Source: Hyaloperonospora brassicae
Taxonomy: Eukaryota > Oomycota > Peronosporomycetes > Peronosporales > Peronosporaceae
DNA: 64,000 bases
Reading direction: 5' to 3'
NCBI GenBank assembly: GCA_947650285.1
Contig: CANTFL010000389.1
Location: 186,001-250,000, forward strand
In this document: positions 20,109-29,894 of the stretch, in pieces
Numbering within the stretch: the stretch's first letter is position 1
How the letters are laid out: every line of letters starts with the position of its first letter
The notes under the pieces: model-generated
Database searches by the model: none
What the model was told of the DNA's origin: nothing
Seen by the model: only the letters and a program-made list of their open reading frames with translations
Translations under genes and position numbers: made by a program

Positions 20109-23078
20109 ATGTCGCTCTCTGCCGCTGCGCACGTACCGTACGCGCTGCGCCCGCCCGCCCGACGCGCGTCGCCTCCACACGCCGCCCATGCGCTCGCCCC
20201 GTCCTGCACAGCAGCCGCGCCGCCGTGTCGTCGGCGTCGACGCAGCATCAGCAGCGGCCACGGCCCGTTACATGGCGTCGTCGCGATTGTCGACGTGCGC
20301 GTCGGCGCTGACGCGCAGATCGACTGCAGCGACGTCGTGGCGCGGAAGCTGCGGGAGCTGGGCGCGTGCACCGTCAAGCGCTTCACGCCGAAGCTCACGC
20401 ACGTGGTGCTGAGTCACGTGACGCCCGTGTGGAAGGCAAAGATCGTCAAGTGGCAGAGCGGCGGCGGCAGCGCTTCGGCTGGTGCTTCGACTGGTGCTTC
20501 TGCTCGTGCGGCTGCAGGTGGTGGTGGCTACAAGAGGCGGTACGAGCTCCACATTGTGTCGCAGCTCTGGGTCAATGCGTGCTACGTGAGCAAACAGAAG
20601 CGGGACGAGCGCGCGTTCTTCCCCGTGCGCCAGCAGCAACAGCAGAAGCAGCAGTTGGAGCACGCTACAACGGACCGCCGAGGGCTGATCGAAGCTTCTG
20701 AGACGGTTTCGAGTGGCCAAGAGCCAGTGCAGCACCACAGTCAGCGCCGACGCGGCCGGCCGTCGCTTGGCCACGAGCCGCTGGAATCGGTGGAGGGACA
20801 CGAGGGGCTGCGACGAGACAAGACGGACGACACCTCGAGTGGGAACGGACAAGAGACACAGGAGCTGGACAATGCAGTGGTGGATCTATGGACGCCGTCG
20901 CCCGTGGACTGTTCCAAAGTGCACAAGACGCAGCAGAAGAACAAGCGGAAAGTGCGCGCACAGTCGATGGAGCCGTTGGCGTCGGATGCGATCTTGAAAC
21001 TGCTGGGCGGTGCCGAGGCAGTGTCTCGAGTCGAGGAGACGTGTACACCAGTCAAGCAGATGATCCGATCGAGACGTGTGACGTCGTCGGTGAAGCGGCG
21101 AAAGACGTTAAATGGACCGCCGACGCAGCTGGAGGACGTGACGGCGTCACCGGCACGTGGAGTCAACGCGGTGAGTGAAGTCGAAATTGACAAGAAGAGC
21201 GGAATCGTGGAGCAAAGCAATGATGGGATTGTGGTGCCGGATTGTCAAGCTAGTTTATGCCTATTTGGTGTAAGTTCCGCTGTTGCTGTGGATAGTGAAA
21301 AGACTGGAATAACCGTTTCGCCGGACGACAAGAGCAAGAGCGCAAAGAGAACGACAGCACGAGAACTACGGCGTCGCAATCGGAATTCTCTTCCGTATGG
21401 CAGTGGTCTTACACTAAAAGCGGGTATCTGGTCGTGTGCTGCGTGCGGCTGCTCGAATCCGCGCGCACGCAGATGCTGCACAGATTGTCAAGCCTTGAAG
21501 GGGACTGCGAAATCTCCGGGAAGTTCTGATTCTGTGTCACCTCTCGTGGTTGCAAGTCCGGTAGCAGAGGCGTCCAAAACGCTTTCTGCGACGTCTGCGA
21601 TCACAATAGCTCCTGCTACGCTAAGATCTGAGTCTTTGACGCCGCCTACTGGAAAAGAAAGACTATCGGGCTCTGCTAGAAAGTCGAAAACGCCTAGCAG
21701 CTGCTTACCGTTGCCCAGACGTGATTCACGTTCATTGACTCGACCAACTGCAAGCTCGGCTGCAAAAGTCCGTACTCTAAGCCCAGGAGCGTCTAGAGTT
21801 TCGCGGTCGGTCACGAAGACTTCAGCTTCTAGTGCCGATACCACATCGAGAACTCAAAGTCCCGCTGTTCGAAGCTCTATTTTGAAGCATAATAGCATGA
21901 GCGCCTTAGTCGCAAATGCTTTGATTCCGACTGTCGCGCGAGAGCAAAGCCCTGTGATGGAGAAAGGGCAGAAAAAACTGCAAACGACGGGCGATATAAA
22001 GGTCACGCAGGGCTCTGCAAAAAAGCGTTTCCGTCCTCCTTTTTCGAGCAATACATTGACAACCCCAGTCGTGAAGAAAGCACGACGGAACATAAACATG
22101 GAAGACACAATGGACAAGCGTTTGGCAACTCCAGGCTCGGTGTCTGGTTTCCTGAGGAAGCATCGGGATGTCAATTCGACTCCGATTCCCATGGCTATGA
22201 ATTTTTCTACCTCAGTCAATTCTGGCAGGCTTGCGCGCACTGTTATAAGTATAACTGGAGTAAGCACAGAAACACGCGGAGTGCTGGAGTGCGCGATTCA
22301 TGCGATTGATGCCAACATGACGAATGATGCTGGTTACCGGAAGGCACGTATGGTGAAGAGCGTGGATTACGCGGCTGGAGTGACGCACCTCATAGTAGGC
22401 AAAGGCGCAAAACGCACCATCAAAGTGCTTTTTGCCATTGCTCGTGGGGCTTGGATTGTATCAGAGGATTGGGCGTTTTCGTCTCTTGAACAAGAGCGGT
22501 GGTTGCCAGAAGAAGATTTTGAGCTAACGATGTTTGCAAACAAATACGCGCGCGAGCATCCGGAGTCACGACAGAAGTTCAAGGGCATGAAGTTTTTTGT
22601 CGGTTCAAATGTTGAGCCATCGCGCGAAGTTCTTCAGTCGCTCATTCAAGTTGCAGGCGGAGAGGTAAGTCCTGGCTAGACCTTGTGTCGCATGGACACT
22701 GCACATGCATGCTCATTCATGCTGCTTGTCCCCGTTGCCTGATTTTTGCACAGATTTGCAATCAGATTTCAGTGGCAGACATTTGCATCTGTGGCGATGC
22801 CTCTCTGTTTCGACGGGCCCGGAGGATCGGCATTCGAGCTGTGACTTCGAAGGTGCGCTGTGGCAGACATAGCTGCTCGGCAATTGGGTTTTCTTACATT
22901 TATTTTTGGTGTTGATGCAAATGGTCAGTGGGTGTTTGACAGCATTGCAGGCATGAAGCTTGAAGATGAGGCGAAGTACAAGTTTACAGAGCCCATGGAC
23001 GTTCTGGCAAAAACTCCGACCAAGAGCCGTCGAGCCGTGGTCTCAGGGCTGGAAGCTCACTCGACGGTACCCGAATGA
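20109..23078 (+). CDS. BRCT-domain protein with RanBP2-type zinc finger, 934 aa (three exons)
   Basis: Probable DNA-damage or chromatin adaptor acting in the nucleus through phosphopeptide-binding BRCT domains. My exons are 20109-22664, 22754-22852 and 22929-23078. Introns begin GTAAGT and GTGCGC and end CAG; a second acceptor at 22765 is also in frame. BRCT1 covers residues about 52-174 and has a Gly/Ala-rich insert. A RanBP2-type zinc finger (WSCAACGCSNP...CCTDC) lies near 440-462. The middle is Ser/Thr/Lys-rich and disordered. BRCT2 (residues about 705-800, with IVSEDWAFSSL) and BRCT3 (from GMKFFVGSN through the second exon, with the conserved Trp of WVFDSI opening exon three) form a C-terminal tandem pair, an arrangement like microcephalin. 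The frame is open upstream to 19722, so an earlier ATG is possible. I chose 20109 because the upstream stretch is repeats. Confidence 0.8.
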
Positions 23079-23394
23079 AGTAATGATGGACAAGACGGTG
23101 CAGTATGTGTGCAATCGGTGTTGTCGCTTTGCGAACGGCATGTTCTCCTCTGAAGCTTTCGAGCGAGTGCTACGAGGATTCCAGCTGAAGTGTAGTCTAC
23201 GAAGACCTTGTTCCACATCTCACGGACCCATGGCAGCACGTGAGAGAGACCATATTGTCGTTGTTTATTTGTTGCCATCAAGAGCCCCGAGCGAAACGAA
23301 ATGAAGGCGCTTAGCATTATGCTTTTACGACAAGTATCAAACAGAGCTACCGCTAAAATCACAAGTTCGCAGATTCACGTGTCGTGCTTGCGAC
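23079..23394. other. Intergenic, convergent gene ends
   Basis: About 0.3 kb between the BRCT gene stop and the end of the CAP gene tail. No gene seen. Confidence 0.6.
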
Positions 23395-23744
23395 TTAAAT
23401 GTCAAACGTAATGGGCGTACCAGGACCGGGACGAGGCGCTGCATTCGGGGCGCCACCAGGGCCTGCATTCGGATCGGCATGGACGCCACCAGCGGCGTCA
23501 GGGGTTTTGGGAGCAGGAGCGGCGCCACGGGCTTGGCGGGAGTGAGGGTCTTCGGGAGCAGGGGTGGCATCAGGGGTTTTGGGAGCAGGGGCGGCATCAG
23601 GGGTTTTAGAAGCAGGGGCGGGGGCAGGTGGTTTGGGAGCTGGGGTGCCAGAGTCTTCGGGATCAGGGGGGCCGTCTGGGGTTTTGGGAGAGGGGAGATG
23701 GTTTGGGAGCAGGGGCAGGGGCAGGTGGTTTGGGAGCTGGGGCT
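23395..23744 (-). pseudogene. Out-of-frame proline-rich tail of the CAP gene
   Basis: Downstream of the stop at 23745 the Pro-Ala-Pro-Lys repeat continues in the two other frames: first a PAPAPETPD/PAPKPPAPAP stretch (to about 23680), then a PAPKTPDAA repeat ending in PGPGTPITFDI at a TAA at 23395-23397. Two single-base changes in C-runs (near 23790-23800 and 23685-23695) would explain the split. This is either decay of the tail, allelic variation in repeats, or sequencing error in homopolymers. Confidence 0.6.
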
Positions 23745-24473
23745 TCAGGAGCAGGAGTGACGTCGGGGGTTTCGGGAGCAGGGGCAGGGCAGGGGTTTGG
23801 GAGCAGGGGCGCCAGGGGTTTTTGGAGCAGGGGCGGCGGGTTTGGGGGCAGGGGCATCGGGCTTGCCATCCGACTCACCCGACGCCTCGCCTTCCTTCTT
23901 CTTGTCACCCTCGTCAGCAGGCGGTCCACCGCTGGCGCCGCCGGTCTGCGTGGTTGGGGCCGCAGCCTTCTCGTCGTCTTCGCACGTGCCTTCCGAGTAG
24001 GTGACCGCCCAGAAGTGCACCCGCCTCTTGGTCCTGTCATAGGCGTAGCCAGCACCCATGACGTTGTAGGTGCCGTTGAGCATCGTGCTCTCGACGGTCT
24101 CGGTCTTGGCCCACGCAGCGACGATACTCGACGCGGACGAGAATCCAGCACCCACGGTCTCCGTCACCAAGGGCGCAATGAAGCCTTGGCGTGCAGCCCG
24201 TTCCGTGGGCAACGATTTGTCCGAGCCCGTGCTACCGGTAAAGTTGTGTTCCGCCATATCGTTCGCTTGGACCTGAGCCGCGAACATGAGTTGGTCGTTT
24301 TGGCAATACTTGGGCAGCTTCCGGCTCTCCCGCATCGCATTGACCGCGTCGAGCATGTCCTGCCGAAAGGTGACAACCTGCAGGTGCCGGTGGTGCGCGT
24401 CTGCATCGAATGCGCTTGCGGCGGCCACGAGAGCGACGCTGGCACACACGACAGCGCTGCGGGTGCACACCAT
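23745..24473 (-). CDS. Secreted CAP/SCP (PR-1-like) protein with Pro-rich tail
   Basis: The start ATG at 24473 was chosen because it opens a signal peptide (MVCTRSAVVCASVALVAAAS), although the frame is open further upstream. The mature protein has a CAP domain at residues about 32-170: FRQDMLDAVNAMRESR helix, AAQVQANDMAEHNFTGSTGS, TETVGAGFSSASSIVAAW, NVMGAGYAYD and VHFWAVTYSEG. These match the SCP fold known from PR-1 and oomycete secreted CAP proteins, which bind sterols or lipids in several lineages. An acidic/Gly-rich linker and a Pro-Ala-Pro-Lys tail follow. The ORF as read stops at 242 aa after a probable one-base loss in a C-run; the tail continues out of frame to 23395. It is likely extracellular or wall-associated. 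Its role in host interaction is unproven. Confidence 0.8.
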   Translation of the reverse strand: MVCTRSAVVCASVALVAAASAFDADAHHRHLQVVTFRQDMLDAVNAMRESRKLPKYCQNDQLMFAAQVQANDMAEHNFTGSTGSDKSLPTERAARQGFIAPLVTETVGAGFSSASSIVAAWAKTETVESTMLNGTYNVMGAGYAYDRTKRRVHFWAVTYSEGTCEDDEKAAAPTTQTGGASGGPPADEGDKKKEGEASGESDGKPDAPAPKPAAPAPKTPGAPAPKPLPCPCSRNPRRHSCS

Positions 24474-26146
24474 TGTCTTGTTGTGTGACGCAGGAGAGAT
24501 GGGGAACCGACAGACCAGAGCGGACCGTGCGCTGTATGCTGCAGTCGCTTGATCGAGGGCTGCGAGTCGATTGATCGAAAGTGCGCGCGGGTCGAGGGGC
24601 TGCGAGTCGATTGCAGAATGACGTAGTGGGCCACGCACACTCACCTCAGCCGCGACGGACGTCGAGATAGCCAGCGCATTAGCAACGCAGAGGATACGCG
24701 CAGGATAGGGACGTGCGCTTCTATGCCACAGCAGACAGCGTTTACACGCAGGGAGCCGGTTCTAGGCGAAGAATATTCGGTCGCAGAGCCAGGACCCGGA
24801 CCAGGTGATCCTCTAATCTGAATGGGCTGTACGTGCGGAGTGGAAACGACGGGGAGAGAAGAACGGGTTCTGTGTTAAACGCGCAAACGGACGGACGATT
24901 TGGGGGAACGTGCATTGCGGTGCTGCTCCCTCCGATCGGTTGTCCGCGAGAAAGTTGGAGCCTCTGATTTGTTGTCGACTTGTTGAATGAAGCCGAGTTG
25001 GTTCGACGCCGGCACTTGTGTCGGACGGAGTTTCAAGCTAGAAGAGGGAAGAAACGTTTCTAGGTCGAGATGGGCCAAATGTGACTTTCTACATGGAGAT
25101 ATGCTCTTGCAGTTGGCTCATGCGGAGCCCCATTCGATGCGTTTGGCAAACGTGTTTGTCGAATTCTTCAGCAAAGAAGCTGGTGAGGTGGTGTTTGTAG
25201 ACCACGAGTCTACTTAACTGGCCCAACCACGAGTCAACTTTACGGGCCCAACCACACTACAATCCGCGGTATGTTTTGTTGCCTCTAGTATTTTGTTACA
25301 TTCTCCATTTCACACATCATTCATTATCACAGGACGAACCGATCGCTAAGATAAGGCACTACGTACATACTCTACGGATCGACCTGGTCGCTCCTCAGAA
25401 CGAGCGCCCAGAAGGCTCGACCGACCGAACTGCCCTCTATGACGTGGCCTGTTATCAGCTCCGCGAGTGTCCCGCGCAACCGTTTTTGCAATTGATCACG
25501 TCGAGCTCAATTGTCGTACTTAGTGTCTCAGTGTTACGAGCGCGAAAGGCGCAGGACTCACGACGTCTGTGCCCTTTTCGGGACCACAAGAGCCGATTGC
25601 CGCTCGTGGTAGAAACGATGTAAAGGGTCTGACGGCCCACTCGGGAGCTCGTGGCGGCCACGTGCGGTGATGTTGCAAAACCTCTTTTTTGTGGTATTCG
25701 GTCTTTTTCTGGCTTGCACTTACACACATAGAGCACAGCTCTTCGATTGGACAAGCGACAGATGAGACGTCCTCGTCGTAAGTCCATTTGCTTCGCTGCA
25801 AAACATCATGAATCGCGTCACGTAGAAACGTTCAATCGCAAGCAAAATGGACTGACGTGATTAGGACACTCGACGAACCCCTGTCGTCAATAGTACGTGA
25901 GACATTCATCTTCGTTGACAAAGCTGCGATTTGCGACCTGCCATCACTTGACTCGCGCCATGACGCTTCAGCTTGCGACATTCCAGACCAGCGGCATCGA
26001 TCCACTGCTGTACGGCAGCAAATCTACCAAAGCTGTGTAAACGAGGCGGCTCGCATCACCGCCTCCTCGCACCTGATCCGAACGCCATCGGCCGTTTCTC
26101 CTCCTGCTGCAGTGGTGCGTCAGCGCCGTATGGTGATTGATGTCCT
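24474..26146. other. Intergenic, no gene seen
   Basis: About 1.7 kb between the CAP gene promoter and the end of the atlastin gene. A short direct repeat (accacgagtc...ggcccaacc, two copies) is at about 25200-25252. Small ORFs here (for example 24987-25217 and 25276-25623) show no recognisable domain and are not supported. Confidence 0.5.
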
Positions 26147-28339
26147 CTAGTCCTTCTTCTCCTTGCTGTTGTCTTTCGAAGCGTCCAACGCGGCTTGGAC
26201 GATAGAAATTACAGTCTTCACGCGCTTGAACATCACTTGTCCAGTCGACATCATGATCAGTAGCATGAACACGATCAGTGCCCAATACAAGTGCGATAGC
26301 GTGTGGCTCACATGCCTGCAATTGATAATAGTACAGCCACAACACGTGAGGGTGTCAGTGAAACACACACCACCGAAACAGTAACTCTTGCGCTTGCAAT
26401 AGTTTTTGTTTACACAGTAGCAAACCAACAACGTACTTGCAGTCGTAGAGTGGAATGTCGTAGCCAATGTGTTCGTAACAAAAGAGGTCCTGCGAAACGC
26501 GGAACACGAGCAGCGCCAGCGCTAGACACCCTGGAATAAGGTAGAACTCCAGGTTCTTGTACGGATCACGCTCGGCGTTGATCTCCAAGAAACGGTGACA
26601 CTCCTCTTCGATCTGGTCGGCCACTTCACTGCGGTACCGCACGATCTCACTATGGCGACCCATGCGCGCGCCTTCATCGAACGAAGCCATGGCATTCTCC
26701 AAACACGTTAGGTGGTACTTTTTGAGATCCTGCACAGGGACGTATGGACACTTTGAGCCCGCAATCTTCTCCATCTCGCGTTTGTACATGAGCAGAGCCT
26801 TGTTGCGCTGATTCACATTGTTGGCTTCCGCAGTCGCCTCCAGTAGAGTCTTTGCCTCGGGAAAAATAGACGCCTCGCGGAACAGTCCCGCGTATGTCTT
26901 TATGTACGTCAACAACTCGCGCGAGTTCACAGTGATACCATGGATCTTCTTCGGGACTAAGTTTGCCGGAGCAAAGAGTTCGTCCAGGTACGCTGTCAGC
27001 AGCTCTAGAAAACGGTCGTCAATCGCTTCCACCGACCCATCGTATTCGCGCTCCGTCACAGCGTGGCCGGGGTGGGGCAACAAGAAACACGCTACTTTTT
27101 CAAAGCACGAGCTGATCTGTTCGCGCGTGTCCGCCAGGTCCTTCTGCTTGCGAGACGAGAGCATCTCGGCCGTATACTGCCTCATGTCTTCCCGCTTCTC
27201 GGCCAGTGTCTGGTTTCGCGAAAAGTCCTGCCAGTCCCGCACCAGAAAGTCGAGACGCTGAAACGGACGTGCACGCTGGCGAACCTCGTTGTCAAGCGCC
27301 GCTTCTTTTTCACTACCCTCTTCGTCCTTTTTCGCGTCGTCGTCATCATCGTCGTCCCGCTCACTTTCCGAGAACGCCGCCGCCTTGTCCACACTACGTG
27401 GGGACTCGGACAACACTGTCGAAGCGATCGACGTCGCCCGCTCCACCATTTGCCGCTCTTCATTCGACTTGGAATCGCCAAACAACGCCATCCTAGTTTC
27501 ACAACCACGTTCAGTCAACTCCCTCTGCATACACACACCACGAACCGCCACATCTTGGCACCACCATCCCCCCTTCACACCTAAACAACAGCTGTGTCTC
27601 TCCCGTACCGTCCATACTCGGTGAACAGCGCAAGGTGCTGCAAATTATCCTCTTGCACGCGCTTGTCGACATTGTAAATCTGGTACGAACTCAGCAGCGT
27701 GCTCAAGCCAAAGATACTGGCCGTCAGCATCTGCGACGTCTCCGAGTCAAACATGCCCTGCGTGTCAATGAGAAACACTGCAATCTCTTCGCCGCTCTGA
27801 CTCGTGCGCCGAAACGGCGTGTCCCACATCCAAATGCCCGTCGTGTTGCGTTTCCGCCCTGCGCGCCACGAAAAGCCCTTCTCGCTCCCGCTCTGGTCGA
27901 CGTTCGAGTTGCCTTCCAACGTCACTTCACGACGGCCGCTCACGCCTTCGAGTGTCCACGCAATGCTCGCAGACGAGTCGCTCGCAGGCGCTGAACGCGC
28001 ACTCGTTTGCGCGTGTCGCAAATAGCGGAGGAACAGATCGAGCAGAAAGCTTTTGCCCGTACGGAAGGCGCCCACGACCGATACAATCGCGACCTTCATG
28101 TCGTCCGGCACTTGCTGGAAAATCGCTTGGAGCGCCTCGTCGTCGAGCGAGAAGTTCGTGCCTTCGTCATTGATGCTCACGATTTGACGCGCGCGCGGGA
28201 GAGGCTGCGCGGGAGCGGGAGGTGCGTCTTGAGCTTGACGCGGTGCTACTGGAGCTGCTGCTTGTGCTGCTGCTGTGGAGGACGGGGACGACGGCGGCGA
28301 AGGGGACGCAGCGGCGGCGGCGGCGGCTGGCGACGTCAT
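26147..28339 (-). CDS. Atlastin-type dynamin-like GTPase (ER membrane fusion), 651 aa, three exons
   Basis: It mediates GTP-driven homotypic fusion of ER tubules. My exons on the minus strand are 28339-27609, 27492-26437 and 26315-26147. The introns are 116 and 121 bp, with GTACGG...CTAG and GTACGT...TGCAG. The G1 P-loop GAFRTGKS is at residues 91-98, the GBP/atlastin-type WMWDTPF near 171-177, G3 DTQGMFD at 193-199, TEYGR just before intron 1, and the RD motif (FLVRDW) at 329-330 in exon 2. A helical middle domain follows. Two membrane segments near 560-582 and 605-625 form the hairpin anchor, the second completed only after intron 2. The C-terminus KEKKD has lysines at -3 and -5, resembling an ER-retrieval signal. 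The N-terminus is Ala/Pro-rich. An acidic insert (residues about 286-306, seven consecutive Asp) lies between G3 and the RD motif. Confidence 0.88.
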
Positions 28340-29894
28340 CGGGCAAATGATTTATTTTTTGGCGAAGAGCTCCGAAGAAAATGATGAGAGAGGTGGATGG
28401 GATTTTAGCTGGATAAAAGACTGGATGAAGCGGGTGGAATGAGGGGTGGGTTGATTAGTGATTTGTTGGGTGGAATGGAGATGGATGGGGGACTTTCTGC
28501 GCGAACGGAACAACACGGATAGGATTGTTCTTGCCTCGTTGACGTGGGTGTCGGGGGTACGTTTGTGCGCGAACTTATCTGGATATTGGAAAGATGTATC
28601 GTGACGTGCGAGCGAAGCGATTGCTGCAAAGTATACAGATATAAAATAAGTTGACAGACGAACAAAGAGAAAGTAACTATTCGTTGAAGTGACGTTCTGT
28701 AGGAATTGAGCTTCAACCTCATCTTGTAAATGCTGCGACTTTTGCAATTGGTGACTGACTCGCTATTCTGATAAACGCCAGCATATAGGCGATGATATTT
28801 GTGATGTGTGTAACACATTTGAAAGAGTTATCGCGAGCAACGCCCGCCAACCTCGATTGTGTACATTTTCACGTACCTTTTTTCGCCACACTGATGGCCG
28901 CAGTCAGCTCTTCATATACGGCAGAATTTGCAACCATGTTCGTTAGATGACCTCATATGGTGGGATACCGATAGAAGACGCGTTGGCTTTTTGCATGCAA
29001 CTCGTATTGATGAACACTACCCAACGGGTAGCAGCAATGCTCTGCATAGGCCGTCGAGACGTGACCACTGGCTTGCAAAACAATATATAGTTGTTCGTCC
29101 TTGATCGATCGACAAGAAGGGATTGCGCGAACAGAACGATACCATGACCCACTTCCACAAACGCCAGCTTCACATCCATGTCAAACAGAGCTTCCGCTAC
29201 AACTAGTGTGAGCGTTCGCTTTGACTATGTGGCTACATGCCATCGAGTTAATGAACAAGTCAAAGATTGTTGTAATGAGTCGTCGATGGTGTACATCATA
29301 GTGAGTCGGCGCGTATACGCACCCACCTGTATGACGTGGCAATGCAATACGTGTCGACATACGCAAGTGAGACGACACCAGAGCACAGCTGAGAAAACGT
29401 GCACGCACGTACCTACGGGATGATACACAAACGGGGCCATTGTGACCTACAACTGGTCAAGATCAGGTTCAGCAAAAGCGCCCCCGTCTCTTATCTCTAG
29501 TAAAAGAAAAAAGCACTTCTCACAAGGACTCAAACACAAAGTGCGTCAGAGGATGTCGCCACGTCCATGCCCATCCGAGTCGATCTCGATCCCACCATCC
29601 GTCATGTCGTCACTCCATCGACCTCTCCAACTGCATCGACCTCTCCAACTGCATCGACCACGTTCTCCGCTCACTCCATCGCCATTCCTTCCGCTCTACC
29701 AGAGCTCCCGCCAGAGGCACTCGCGACGTCCATCGCCCCATCTACACGCGCTGTACACGTCACACACAGACACAGACACACACACAAGAAGCGCGTGCGC
29801 TGCCAGTCCCAGACGCGCCGCTGCACCGGACCCTGTCGCTCCTCTGGCTCGGGAGACAGTATACGTCGTAGCGCCTCTTCGTCCGCGAGTACCA
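28340..29894. promoter_or_regulatory. Divergent intergenic region between atlastin and anoctamin genes
   Basis: About 1.5 kb separates the two start codons, so both promoters should lie here. An ORF upstream of and in frame with the atlastin gene (28352-28747, minus) is separated from it by a stop and has UTR-like composition. The frame leading into anoctamin is open from 29553 but is low complexity (repeated ctccaactgcatcgac at about 29620-29660). Confidence 0.5.
28372..28387 (-). promoter_or_regulatory. Initiator-like element, atlastin gene
   Basis: The minus strand reads TCATCATTTTCTTCGG about 35-45 bp before the ATG. It resembles the oomycete initiator consensus (a CATTY core followed by A/T-rich TTT). 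The match is partial. Confidence 0.4.

Noticed and set aside
19757..20398. 213-codon minus-strand ORF with VGVGARVK repeats
   Set aside because: Antisense shadow of the 24-bp tandem repeat and BRCT N-terminus.
23628..24488. 286-codon plus-strand ORF over the CAP gene
   Set aside because: It is the reverse-frame shadow of the CAP domain and Pro-rich tail, with Gly/Ala-rich low complexity and no domain. The minus strand has a signal peptide and a CAP fold.
28352..28747. 131-codon ORF in frame with and upstream of the atlastin gene
   Set aside because: Separated from the gene by a stop and containing the initiator-like motif; composition fits promoter and leader.
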